A stretch of DNA of 64,000 bases from Prinia subflava. Lineage: Eukaryota > Chordata > Aves > Passeriformes > Cisticolidae. A program made the position numbers and the translations under genes. Location: contig NC_086247.1 of the NCBI RefSeq assembly GCF_021018805.1, positions 1,565,501 through 1,629,500 of the forward strand, written 5' to 3'. The notes beneath the pieces were generated by a model. It had not been told where the DNA came from. It did not search any database and saw only the letters and a program-made list of their open reading frames with translations. Below, in pieces: positions 36,151-48,030 of this stretch. Numbering within the stretch: position 1 is the stretch's first letter; the number at the start of each line of letters is the position of its first letter.

Positions 36151-36964
36151 AGGGAGAGAAAGACCTGCACCCTAATCCTCCTCTATGAGAGTGAAAATTA
36201 TCCTTTATTTCATTTTCCTGTGCTCTCCCAGTCTAGGTACTAAAAAGAAAAAACAACAAAAACCTGGATAAAACACAGGGCACACAGGAAAAATCTGGAA
36301 AAAAAGCCACCAGACCTGGTTGCATCCAGATCCTTGCTCGGAACTGGGCAGCTCAAGGCACATTTGAGCAATATCCTAATTAACAGCCGTGAAACTGGAA
36401 AGGATCCAGGATTCTTTCAACATTCCAGGTGGTTGTGCCTCAGTGGGAAAACACAGTGAAGCTGCTTGGTGGATTGTGGAGTGGAAATGTCTGTGGAGAC
36501 GTCCTCTCATACCTGAAAGTCATCCCATACTGAGAAATTTTGGGGAAAAATCTGAAGGAACGGGGATATAAATGGTTAACCACTGTCTTAACTCTGTCTT
36601 AAAGGCTTGGAAAGGTTGGAGATCTTTCCTTAAGGCAGAACTCTGGGAAAAAAAACAGAGCTCCTGCAGAGGGGCTGAGCGGGCAGCAGTGCCAGACTTC
36701 AGGGAAAGAGAATTTGGGAGTGTCCTAGTAAAATCTTGGAGGCAAGGAAGGATCTTTAAGGTCTGTCACCTTTAAGGTATTCCTTGATCTGAAGATAATC
36801 AGGAGAGATGGAGCCCTGGAAGCAAACACAAAACCCAACTCAAACAACAGCAGGGGGTGTCCAGGTGTGTGTTGGGGTGGGGGGAAGGCTGATTTTGGAA
36901 GTGGCAACACCCTCCTGGCTTCCCAGGTGGAATTCCAATGCCATTGTCAAAAATGGAAAATGGA
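36151..36964. other. Intergenic, no gene seen
   Basis: Nothing recognised apart from ordinary non-coding sequence. Confidence 0.4.
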
Positions 36965-37735
36965 AAAAAAACCCCAAACAAAATGAAACAAACAAACCCC
37001 GCAAACAAACAACCCTAAACCAACCAAACCAAACCAAACCAAATCAAACCAAAACAACCCAAACCCAAACCAAACCAAAACCAAACCAAAACAACCCAAA
37101 CCCAAACCAAACCAAACCAAAACCAAATCAAACCAAACCAAACCAAACCAAATCAAACCAAACCAAACCAAATCAAACCAAAACAAACCAAACCCAAACC
37201 AAACCCAACCAAACCAAACCAAACCAAACCAAAACCAAACCAAACTAAACCAGTCCAAATCAAACCAAACCAAAACCAAACCAAACCAAACCAAAACCAA
37301 ACCAAAACAAACCAAACCCAAACCAAACCCAACCAAACCAAACCAAACCAAACCAAACCAAAACCAAACCAAACTAAACCAGTCCAAATCAAACCAAACC
37401 AAAACCAAACCAAACCAAACCAAAACCAAACCAAACCCAACCCAACCCAACCCAACCAAACCAAACCAAACCAAACCAAACCAATCCAATCCAATCCAAA
37501 CCAAACCAAACCAAACCAAAACAAACCAAACCAAATCGAAACCAAACCAAACCAAACAAAACCAAAACCAAACCAAATCAAACCAAACTAAACCAAAACT
37601 GAACTAAAACCAAACCAAAAAATCAAAGCCAAACCCGACCAAAACCAAAACCAAACTGAAACCAAACCAAACCCAAACCAAACCAAAACAATCAAACCAA
37701 ACCAAACCCAAACCCAAACAAAACCAAAACAACAA
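36965..37735 (+). repeat. (CCAAA)n A/C-rich satellite tract (~770 bp)
   Basis: Mostly AACCA/CCAAA pentamers with CCAAAA and CCCAA variants, and higher-order copies: the stretch around 37240-37300 recurs near 37370-37440. Minus-strand W/F/G/L/V frames up to 209 codons are artefacts. Confidence 0.95.
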
Positions 37736-38767
37736 TAACAAGAGGAGAGTGGGACAACAGGATTCACACCAAAAGATTGCACTGGCTCCTTTTATCTTGG
37801 CAGAGTTATGACAAGCCTAAGTTAAATGAGACTGGAAATTGAGGTTGGATCTTAAACACTGAAAAAAATTGGGATTATTTATTTCTGTAAGCAAAGGTGG
37901 GGAAGAAACCTGACCTGCTTTACACCTGATAAGCGTGTGGAAGCTGTGGTCTGACAGAGCAGTTAGGTGAGGCTTGGACAGCTTGTCGGGCTCCTAAAAA
38001 ATTCCCTTCTGTCTCTGTCAGGGGTGGGATAAGCCCTGGGAAGGGTTTTGAGCACTGACTGACAGCAGCCAGAAGGGGCTTTGGTTGAAATGTCACTTCA
38101 GGTCTGGAGAGCTGAGAATATCAACGAGGCGTGGCGTGTTAGGGAGAAAGGTTTGTGTGCCAAAAGCCTTCAGGACTTCTCAGTGGGATCAATCCAAACC
38201 TTCTCCCAGCCTGTCCCTGGGAGAGTGTCCTAATTTATAAGGTGATATAGGGAGATATAATCTCTCTCTGCTTATCTCAAATACCAGGACAGGCAGATGA
38301 CAGAAATTTGGTGTTTACAGGCAAGAAGGTGAAGTGCTTCACCTGCTCTAACTTCCCTTACAGTGATTTCTTGTTTGAATGATAAACCCTCACATTTTTT
38401 ATGGTTTATCTTAGATGTTCTGTGGCAGGGAGAGAAGACCAAGCTTTGCCCAGCTGTTCCAGCTGTTGATTCTCAGCCACATGTGAAATTAGTCCTGTGT
38501 AAAACATTTCTATTCTGATTTATGGAGTCTCTACAGGCAGTGGATCTTGTTGGTCCTCTCTACTAAATTTAATTTATCACTATTGCAATTTTCCTCTTCT
38601 CCACAGAAGTGCATTTTGTCTGGGACAGACTTTGGGGGGGCTCTCTGGCTCCTTGGAAAGTCTGTTCTTCAAGGCTTTAATCCTTCTCTGAACTCCCTCT
38701 GCTTCACCACCTTCTCTCCTACATTGCCCAGCCCAGATCTGGACATTTTCTTGAGCCACTCCGGAGA
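37736..38767. other. Intergenic, no gene seen
   Basis: No exon or known repeat recognised. Confidence 0.4.
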
Positions 38768-39140
38768 ATCCCAGAATGTTTTGGGTTGGAAGGGACCTTC
38801 AAGATCACCCAGTTTCAATTCTCTGCCATGGGCAGGGACAACTTCCACTATTCCAGGTTGCTCCAAGCTCTGTCCAACCTGGCCTTGGACACTTCCAGGG
38901 ATCCAGGGGCAGCCACAGCTTCTCTGGGCAACCTGTGCCAGGGTCTGTCCACCCTCACAGGGAAGAATTCCTTCCCAATATCCAATCTAACCCTGCTCTC
39001 TTTCAGTCTGAAACCATTCTCCCTTGTCCTGACATTCCATGCCCTTGTCCAAAATTTCTCTCCAGGTGTCCTGGAGCACTTCTTGAGCTACTGAGAGCTC
39101 ACAGTGAGGTCACCCCTTCTCCTCTGCAATCCCAGGAATA
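38768..39140 (-). mobile_element. CR1 LINE 3' end
   Basis: From ccagaatgttttgggttgga to the cttctcctctgcaatcccag block. Confidence 0.84.
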
Positions 39141-39717
39141 AACAGAACAGATCCAACTGCAAACACCAACCCACCCTATCTGACACCGTGGTCACGCCAT
39201 GGTAACATCAATCCACATGACATCCGTGTCTTTCCTGAGAGCTGCTTTGCAGGATGGAGTCTGCTCCATTTTCCAGACACCAGATTCCCAGGAATCCTGG
39301 TGACAGCTGCCTTGCAGGATAATACAGATACTCTTGATGATCACACTGAGTCACACAGAGTTCAGCTCCCGTGATTCCAGAGGGGCAGAATTTTTGCCAG
39401 GGGACTTTTTCGGATGCTCCACCACCTTCAGGTGTGACTCAGTGGTGGGGAACCTCTCTGCCCGTGGCCGCAGCGATGTTTGATGATCCAGTGGAAGTTC
39501 CACCTCTCATGGGTGTGTGTCAACAAGAATTTGGGCTTTTTGGGGTGGAGTTGGTCTCCACCCTCCTGATGAAACTCTGCCACTGAGCAGGAAGCAATTC
39601 AGGTTTCGTTGGGCTGGAAAAGGGTGAAAGTGTGAGCACCCTTCTCCAAGGAGCTCCTTACGTCTGTCTTCCAGGGGCTGCTTGATATTAAATGTTTCTC
39701 CTCCATGGGGAGTATCC
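39141..39717. other. Intergenic, no gene seen
   Basis: No exon or repeat recognised. Confidence 0.4.
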
Positions 39718-39918
39718 AAAAAAACAAACAAACAAACAAAAAAAAACCCCAAAAAACAACAAACAACAAACAAACAAACAAACAAACAAACAAAACAAAA
39801 AACAAAACCAAACCAAAACAAAACAAAAAACCCCAAAACCACCAAAAAAACCAAACCAAACCAAACCAAACCAAACCAAACCAAACCAAACCAAACCAAA
39901 CCAAACCAAACCAAACCA
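39718..39918 (+). repeat. (CAAA)n followed by (CCAAA)n
   Basis: The first half is CAAA/AAACC mixed and the second half (39850-39918) is nearly pure CCAAA. A/C only on the plus strand. Confidence 0.95.
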
Positions 39919-40277
39919 ATCTAGATTTACAACTGTGATTCAATCTCTGAAGAAATCCTACCCCTTTTTTTCCTGTGTCTGGGTTTTCTTCTGCTGCTTT
40001 GCACCCCCTGTCTGAAGATGTGAGGTGAGAAGTTGAACCTCTCCAAGCAGAGAAGGGAATTGTACTTTTGTCTGTACTGTTGTCTCCCAAATTCTGGCTT
40101 ACGCTCACTGATCCCGAGGCTAAAGAGCAGGTGCTCCTAAGGATGAGAGGAAAGATTCCAGACTAGCTGGGTTTTTACAAAAAAGATGTAAAGATGTTTG
40201 CAAAAAGATGAGTTGTGTTCAGGGATCTGAGAGAGAAAAAAGGGGAGTCCAGGGATACGGTCATGTGGAGGTTGGAA

Positions 40278-40395
40278 TCATCGAGTCCTGGAATGGTTTG
40301 GGTTGGAAGGGACCCTAAATCTCATCTCATCCAACCTCCCAGCTGTGGGTAGGGACACCTTCCACTAGACCAGCTTGCTCAGGTTCCTCTTCTTC
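40278..40395 (-). mobile_element. CR1 LINE 3' terminus
   Basis: From tcctggaatggtttgggttg to cttccactagaccagcttgc. Confidence 0.8.
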
Positions 40396-40999
40396 CAGCC
40401 AGAGGACTGAGGACAATTCCTTCAGGCATCACCTGTGTTTGGTCCACCCTGGGACTGCAGGTCCCTCAAGCCTTTTCTGAAAACAGCAAAAATGTCCAAG
40501 ATGCGATTCTGGATTGGACCCCAGAGAGGTGAATATCCACAACCCAGGCGTTTCAGACTTCCTTTAAGCTGTATCAGTCCTATCATGGACTTGGGAGACG
40601 TCTAGCTAGTGTAAAGTGGTCCCTGAGCGTGTTATCACCTGAACATTATCTCCTGTTATTCCCTGGATGTGTTCCAGGGAATGCCCAGGCACACTTGGAG
40701 GGCCAAGGGTGTTTCCAGAAAGGTCGTTCTGGTTGGAAAGATGAGAAATTCAGGCACGAGCTGTGACTGTTGTGATCAGGATCAGAGAATAGATCTTGAT
40801 CCCTTTTAAAGACCAGCACTGTCACAACCTGGATGTGCCCTCAGATGCAAACCTCTTGTGTCCCTTATTCCTGAGTGATTCCCTTTTCCACCCCGGTGAT
40901 GGTTTCTGCCAACCCTACATGAAAGCCCTCGTGACCCATAAATCCACACTCCATCGTGTAGGGAGCCATGTGATTTTCCATCTGAAATTTGGATGATTT

Positions 41000-41125
41000 G
41001 GGATTGTTAAAGGCCGGAAAGGACCTCTGAGATCACCAAATCCAGCCACCACCACGTTCACCATTAAACCTCAATCGCCAGGCCCACATGGTTTTTTTTA
41101 ACACTTCCAGGCATGGGGACTCCAC
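41000..41125 (-). mobile_element. Diverged CR1 LINE 3' terminus
   Basis: ggccggaaaggacctctgag, then a degraded accaccacgttcaccattaa block and aacacttccaggcatgggga. Confidence 0.6.
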
Positions 41126-41304
41126 CCTTTCCCTTTTCTGAGGCTTGAACTCTAAAAAAGCCAAGGCTGAAGGGTGCTGGGAATATTTCTGGGAGTCTCC
41201 AGTGTCTTTCTGCCCACTTTAATCAGCTGATGGCACTGTTGATCTCTTATCAACATTCTGAACAACGTGCAGAGACTGGCCAGTTACAGAGCTACTCCCT
41301 TCCC

Positions 41305-41382
41305 TTGATCAGGAAGATTTCCCCTCTTGATCAGGAAGATTTTCCCTCTTTATCAGGAAGATTTTCCCTTTTTATCAGGTTT
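41305..41382 (+). repeat. 22-bp tandem repeat, ~3.5 copies
   Basis: Units of the form gatcaggaagattttccctc, the later ones changed to tatcagg. Confidence 0.85.
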
Positions 41383-42012
41383 GGTTGTGCAGGGGAAGGA
41401 AACAGAGTCCTTGCTATGAACTTGCCACTTGTCAAACCCAGGGACTGCCACCGGGTCTGTGACTGAGAATTTCCTGACGTCTCTTTGTCAACCTTCAGCA
41501 TCATCACCAGCAGTGCCTTTGGCTTGTCACCAGATACAGATCTGGGTGAGTCAATCTAAATAAGTAACCCCTGCTAAGTAATAAAATTAGCCTGTGCTGG
41601 ATGTTGCCATGGGGATCCAGCACAATAATGGGAATGGCCAATTCCCATCGTCGAGGTCTGTCGTGGTCGAGGCATAAAGTTGTGGGAACACCAGAAAATG
41701 CAGCAGAAATAACCTCTGAAAATTTGCAGAGTCACAGACAGATTGAAGCAGGACAAAAATATCTGGAGTGGGAGTCACCTGGCCTAAGTAGAGCCTTTCT
41801 TCTCTACCATAGGTGGCTCCTGGGTGACTCACTGGAGCTGTTTCTTTTTCCAGTCAGGCAGACAAATCCAAATTTCGTCAGACAAAAGCTTCATCGAAAA
41901 GTGGATGGCACTGGGGATTACCTGCTTCCCTTCAGTGGCTTTCAAAGGAGCCCTGCAAGGGTGGAGGTGAGGTCACCTGGAGGCCTTTTCTTAGTAAATG
42001 TGTGCGTTTTGT
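41383..42012. other. Intergenic, no gene seen
   Basis: A 250-codon open frame covers 41601-42353, but its second half is CR1 and the first half shows no domain. Confidence 0.45.
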
Positions 42013-42560
42013 CATGGAATCGTGGAGTGCCTTGTGGTGGAAGGGACCTTAAAAACCACCTTGTTCCAACCCCTGTCACAGGCAGGGACAACTTCCACTA
42101 TCCCAGGTTGCTCCAAGCCCTGTCTAACCTGGTCTTGGATATTTCCAGGGATCCAGGGACAGCCACAGATTCTCTGGGAATTCCAGTCCAGGGCCTCACC
42201 ACCCTCACAAGGAAGAATTTCCTCCTAAAATCCCATCTAACCCTGCCCTCTCTCAGTGGGAAGATATTCCCAGTGACCTGTCACTCCATTCCCTTTTCCA
42301 AAGTCCTTCTCCAAGTCTCCTGGAGTTCCTTCAGGCACTGGAAGGGGCTCTAAGCTCTCCCTGGAGCCTTCTCTTCTCCAGGCTGGGCATTCCCAGCTCT
42401 CCCAGAGCAGAGCAGAGGGGCTCCAGCCCTTGGAGCAGCTCCGTGGCCTCCTCTGGTCTTGCTCCAGCATCTCCACACCCTCCTGCTGTTGCTCCAGAGC
42501 TGGATGCAGAGCTCCAAGCAGGATCTCACCAGCGTGGAGCAGGGGGCAGAACCCCTCTCA
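42013..42560 (-). mobile_element. CR1 LINE 3' fragment
   Basis: From tcatggaatcgtggagtgcc through the full 3'-UTR series to ccagagctggatgcagagct and aggatctcaccagc. Confidence 0.85.
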
Positions 42561-44492
42561 CCTTCTGCTGTGACAGGGGACACAGCTCAGGACACGGGGG
42601 AGCCTTTCCCTGGCAGAACAGCGACTGCCAGGCTCACACTGGGATCCTTGGAGTGTCCTGTGCTGCAACAGGAGCTGAGATTGCTTGAGGTCCCTTCCAG
42701 CTCTGGATTTTCCTTGAATTTTGTCAATCCACCCCAGCAGAACCCAGCTCCTTCCTCATCCACCCATGTGTCCAGCTTCCATGACCACATCCAACGCTCT
42801 CTCTTCGTTTCTTGTCCTGCTTCTTGGTATCCTACGTAATTCCAGAGCAGTTTGGCTTGGACAATTAAATCTGATTTAATCTGGCTTCAGCTCCTTTTAG
42901 CCTCCTACACCACAGACCAACCGTGCCTTTCCTTCCTCGCCCATCCCTTCCTGCCCTGCTGAGATGTTTTTGAGGTGGCACACCCTGATTTCTGGGATCA
43001 GGAGTGTAACCACGCTTGGAATAATATTGTCCCCCTCATCCAGCTGAGTTTTGGGATGATTCAGTTTTAGATAAGCAGAAAAAAGTTGATATATGGTTGA
43101 TATATAGATAAATGTGTTGATTTCCAGATATGCTTGTTGATATCCAGAAAAAGGAGAAGTGAACTGCAAGTTCAAGGATGTGAATGTAAAATGTGAAGTT
43201 CACTGAAATCAAAGACTCAGAAACTTTTTTTTTTTTTTTTTCCATAAAAAAGAGGAAAGGTGGAGAAAAAATTTCTAGAGAGAGTAACTGTGGCCTGACC
43301 TGGGTGAATAATTTCAAAGATTATTCCAGGGATGAGAGGGAAGCCTAAACGAATGGATAAAAAATGGAGCAGCAGACAAAACAACCTGAGGGAGGTTAAG
43401 AAATGTATAAAGTAAAAATTTGCAATTTTTACTAAGTCAAAATGATTTAGATCTCGAGAAAGACATTGAATGTTATTTATTAATTTATTTAAAATGAACA
43501 ATTTTAAGTTATTAAAATATTATGTAAAATTATTTACCTTTTAAATTGAGAGGCAAAATGAAGTAATGATAGATGAAAACTGAATATTAAATTACCCACT
43601 TGTTTATTCAATATATAAAGTGCTTTTGATTTTGGGGGTAAAGACAGCATAGAAAAAGGTGTCCAGAAAAAGAAACAACCACAACTGAGGTGGAACAAAA
43701 AAATTCAGTGTATTCAAGCTGGGACAAAGCAGGACAGGATGTTTTCCATCCCAGAACTCTTGGAGAACTGAGATACAGAACAACAGGTCCGGGTTCACTC
43801 CCAAATATTGTTTATAAATTGGTCAAGGCAGAATCATGAGGTCAGAATTTAGCACCTAAATCAAAAAGAGAAGGGGGTAACAGTCCCTGTCTGACCTGGA
43901 TGGAATGTCAGGAGTAAAAAGAGGGTTTGAAGGAAGGAAAATAATAAAAACCCCAGAAAACAGTCAAAATCCAATGTTGTATTTGCTGCTTTCATGGTTA
44001 TAAAGTCAGATGATCATGAGTTTAGCAAAGCAATAACAGAGAATAATGCAGGAATTTTTATTAAGATGGCACAGATGGAAATTCAATTGATATAACACGG
44101 GTGAGAATTTTTTAAGGGCCTGGCAGTGGAGGAGCTGGAAATATTTAAACTGTTGGGAGTGGGATATGAGCCTGGGGAAATTAATCAGTGCCATTCCTCA
44201 CTTTTGGAGTGCTCTTGATTAATATTTTCTGTTCAGACCTTGAATGAGGCCAAATAGGATGGAATTCACAGGTGGCACAAGTTCAGGAAGCCTCAGCAAT
44301 TCCGGGAAGGATCAGGATATCGTTAACAACCAGGTGGCTTGGATGCAAGTCACAGGGTTAAATAGGATCATCCACAGTAATAAATTACTTGTACGAGCTG
44401 TAAATGAGGATGTTGCCTGGAAATGATTGGGAGATGAAAGACACGGGAATTCTCGGATGATCCCGGGCGGAATTTCTGTCGGGCACCTGATG
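42561..44492. other. Intergenic, strongly AT-rich in 43.1-44.2 kb
   Basis: No gene seen. Contains a T18 run at 43225-43242 and long A/T stretches. Confidence 0.45.
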
Positions 44493-44501
44493 GAGCATGG
44501 A

Positions 44502-45410
44502 AATTCTTAATATCCAGGCGGGAAATGTTTGGTTCCTCCAAAATCTTGTGTCTCTGATCTAGAGAAATGTCTCAAACCAGAGACCTTTTTGTAAAGCGGA
44601 AAAGATACAAAGGATGGGAATGGAGTCTGGGATGGATGTGTTTGTTCGTGAAAGGGAGCAAAATTAATGATTGATGGGATGAGATTTAACAAGTCTGAAC
44701 GACAGATTCTGCACCTAAGATGGAGCAATGCCAGGCACAAGAGAAACTGGGAGAGGAGGGACTGGAAACCAGTGCTGCAACAGGAATCTGACAGGAGTTC
44801 CACAGGAGTCACCGGAGTGTCCTGGCAGCCACGAGGACAAACCACATCCTGGGCTGTGTCCAGGGAGATTATCCTGCACTGAAACACTCTGTGCAATCCT
44901 GGGCCCCACGAGTTAGGAATGGTGGGAATGTCCTGGAATGTGTCCACGTGAGGCCAGCAAAGCTGGAGAAGGGCTGGAAGGAACATCCTTGATTTTGCTC
45001 TGGGTTTGCCCAGTTTGGAGAAAATGAGGCTGAGGGAGAACCTCAGTGCAGCTTCCTGAGGAGGCAAAGTGGAGAGGGACGTGCTGAGCTCTTCTCCCTG
45101 GGATCCAGGGACAGGACATGTGGGAAAGGATCAAAGCTGCACCAGGGGAGGTGCAGACTGGACATCAGGAAGCATTTTTTACTAAGAGGGTGGTCAAACT
45201 CTGGAACAGCTTCTTGGAGTGGTGGTCAATGCCCCACGTCTGTCAGAATTTGGATTTCAGAATATGCTTTAAATTCTGGTCAGCTCTGAATGGGTCAGGG
45301 ACTTGGACTGGATGCGCATTGCAGGACCCTTCCGACTGAAAATTCTCACCTAGTCTAATCCAATTTGTTCTGATCCAAAATAATCTAATCCAATCCAACC
45401 TGTTTGGGAC
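44502..45410 (+). mobile_element. CR1 LINE fragment: ORF2 end plus 3' UTR; left arm of an inverted repeat
   Basis: Translates in part to MRFNKSERQILHLRW, matching the C-terminal CR1 ORF2 pattern MRFN...LH. It then carries the 3'-UTR blocks (gcaccaggggaggtgcagac, ctctggaacagcttcttgg) and a TAATCC-rich tail at 45352-45405. Positions 44502-44940 match 47579-48014 in reverse. Confidence 0.75.
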
Positions 45411-45887
45411 AGCTGGCTCTTTTCCTGCACGGATTTCACCACGAAGAACCCCAAAATGCCAAGGGTGGAGCCCAGACAGACCAGGAAGCAAAGCCACAGC
45501 ACTGTGTGGCTATGCCAAGGTAAATACCCTGCCACCACCACCCCGGTGATTCACCACGAAATAAAATAAAACAGGGGACACCTTTGCATCACAGAAAGGA
45601 CAGGGAAACTTCTGTTGGCTCCAGGATTAAGATGCTGACACGAACAAGCCCAAATCCTCTGGTTTAAGTAGAACTCACAGCTGCCTCTTTCCAGCTGAAC
45701 AGCGGGATCGGGAGCAGGCAGCACCCTGAGGACAGCCAGGGATGTCGAGGGCAAAGGGGCAGTGCAGACACTTTGTGAAGGTGGCTGGGGAAGGGTGGAT
45801 GTGCTGCTCTGCCCCACGAGACGGGGCTGCCTCTCCAAGAGGAGCCCAAGAGGAGAAGGGTCCTGCCTGCTTCAATATCAGGTTCAG

Positions 45888-46280
45888 AATCACGGAATGG
45901 TTTGGGTGGGAAGGGGTCTGAAAGATCACACAGTTCTAACACCCCTGTCACAGACAGGGACACCTTCCACTATCCCAGGTTGATCCAAGCCCTGTCCAAC
46001 ATGGCCTTGGACACTTCCAGGGATGGAGCAGCCACAGATTCTCTGGGCAACCTGTGCCAGGACCTCAGCACCCTCACAGGGAAGAATTCCTTCCCAATAT
46101 CCCATCTAACTCTGCCCTCTGGCAGTGGGAAGCCATTCCCTGTGTCCTGCCCCTCCATCCCTTGTCCCAAATCCCTCTCCAGCTCTTTTGGAACTCCTTC
46201 AGGTGCTGGGAGGATTTCTAAAGTCACCACAGAGCTTCTCTTCGACAGACTGTACAGTCCCAACCCTCTGAGCCTTTCAA
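45888..46280 (-). mobile_element. CR1 LINE 3' end
   Basis: From atcacggaatggtttgggtg to ctctgagcctttcaatatat. It lies in the spacer of the inverted repeat. Confidence 0.85.
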
Positions 46281-47111
46281 TATATTTAATAAGATATTAA
46301 GGCAAACAGATCCCACACATCACAACCAAGTGAATATTCCACTTATGTCACCCTCATTTTCCTTGTCACCTTCCTCCAACCCCATCCAGGCAAAGCTGCC
46401 ATGAGACTTGGGAGTGCTTTCAGCAGAAACAAGGTGTAAATTTTAGTCTCACCACGCTCACATGTGGAAGAACTTTCAAACCTGCTCAGTTCCCCCCCCG
46501 ACCTGTGGAAATGTTACCAGGGCACTTCTTCCTCCATCGTCCACTTCTACCCCTCCAAATCTTGGAGTTATCCAAATATGAATTGCCAGGGCACTGGAAC
46601 TGCCAAAATAGTGGAGTGTGGAAAAGCTGGATTCATCTGTACCCAGTGCTGAGCACTGTCCATAAACTCTTATTTTTAGTTGTGGGGGGTATTTGCAAAC
46701 CTGGAACCCCAAATGAGGCATTACCCAACATCCTTGGATGACAGGACAAGATATCCAGGGGGGACAGGTGGGCACTGGAGGCTAACAAGACTAAAGGTTT
46801 TCCTGGAATGTTACTGCTGGGAAGGTCATAAAGCCTTTCCACTCTAGTGTCTGGTAAAAACACAGCTTATATTCAGTCCAAACCAGCCTTTACTTTTGTG
46901 TCTCCATCCCAATTTTCCAGTCATGAACACGGATCAGTTCTCCAGCCTTGAGATCTCCCAGGCTGGCACTAAACCTGGAACATTTTTGTGAAGAAGTGAA
47001 GGACCATTTTTCTCTAGTGCCACCATTTTTCTTATCTCAGGCAATTCTTGAGTGTGTCTATATTTGGGAATCCTTTCTCCTTCTGCTAAGAAATCCCATC
47101 TCTTTTAGAAC
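46281..47111. other. Intergenic, no gene seen
   Basis: Ordinary non-coding sequence within the inverted-repeat spacer. Confidence 0.4.
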
Positions 47112-47365
47112 CATGGAAAGGTTTGGGGTTTAAGGGACCTTCAAGACCAGTTCCAATCCCATGGGCAGGGGCACCTTCCACTGTCCCAGGTTGCTCCAAG
47201 CCCTGCCCAGCTTGGCCTGGAACACTTCCAAGGATGGGGGAGCCACAGCTTCCCTGGGCAACTTAATCCAGCGTTTCACCTCTCTCACAGGGAAGCATTT
47301 CTTCCCAAATTCTGATGTAAATATTCTTCTAGTTTAAAACCACTTCCCCTTTGTCCCATCACCAT
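47112..47365 (-). mobile_element. CR1 LINE 3' end
   Basis: From ccatggaaaggtttggggtt through tccactgtcccaggttgctc to aaaccacttcccctttgtcc. It is a different subfamily from the adjacent inverted-repeat arm. Confidence 0.82.
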
Positions 47366-47578
47366 CTGCCACTCTCCCTCTTTATTAAATCTTCCCTTTT
47401 AGCTTCGTACTCCCTATTCATTCTCAACTCCCTGTGATCCTTTGGATGGGAATTCAGGTCCCTCAGTCACAGGTGGGGAAATGCACCCGGAGTTGTGAGC
47501 GTGGCCTTGTTGGTGCCTTGCACAATGTCCCTGCACTGTCCCTGCTGACACAGCCCCAGCCACGACATTCCCCGTGGG

Positions 47579-48014
47579 CATTCCAGGACATTCCCACCAT
47601 TCCGAACCTGTGGGGCCCAGGATTGCACAGAGTGTTTCAGTGCAGGATAATCTCCCTGGACACAGCCCAGGATGTGGTTTGTCCTCGTGGCTGCCAAGAC
47701 ACTCCGGTGGCTCCTGTGGAATTCCTGTCAGATTCCTGTTGCAGCTCTGGTTTCCAGTCCCTCCTCTCCCAGTTTTTGTGCCTGGCATTGCTCCATCTTA
47801 GGTGCAGAATCTGTCCTTCAGACTTGTTAAATTTCATCCCATCAATCATTAATTTTGCTCTCTTTCATGAACAAAAACACCCATCCCATACTCCATTCCC
47901 ATCCTTTGTATCTTTTCCACTTTACAAAAAGGTCTCTGGTTTGAGACATTTCTCTAGATCAGAGACACAAGATTTTGGAGGAAACCAAACATTTCCCGCC
48001 TGGATATTAAGAAT
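47579..48014 (-). mobile_element. CR1 ORF2-end fragment; right arm of an inverted repeat
   Basis: Reverse complement of 44502-44940 over its full length with about 5% differences by eye. It encodes the related MKFNKSEGQILHLRW. It lacks the CR1 3' UTR carried by the left arm. Confidence 0.82.
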
Positions 48015-48030
48015 TCCTGCTGAGCATGGA

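Noticed and set aside
36947..37576. 209-codon minus-strand W/F/G/L/V frame that looks membrane-like
   Set aside because: Translation of the (CCAAA)n array.
41601..42353. 250-codon plus-strand frame
   Set aside because: Its second half is CR1 and the first half shows no domain or splice-bounded structure.
44507..45067. 186-codon minus-strand frame repeated almost identically at 47434-48039 (plus)
   Set aside because: It is antisense to CR1 ORF2. The similarity reflects the inverted repeat, not a gene pair.
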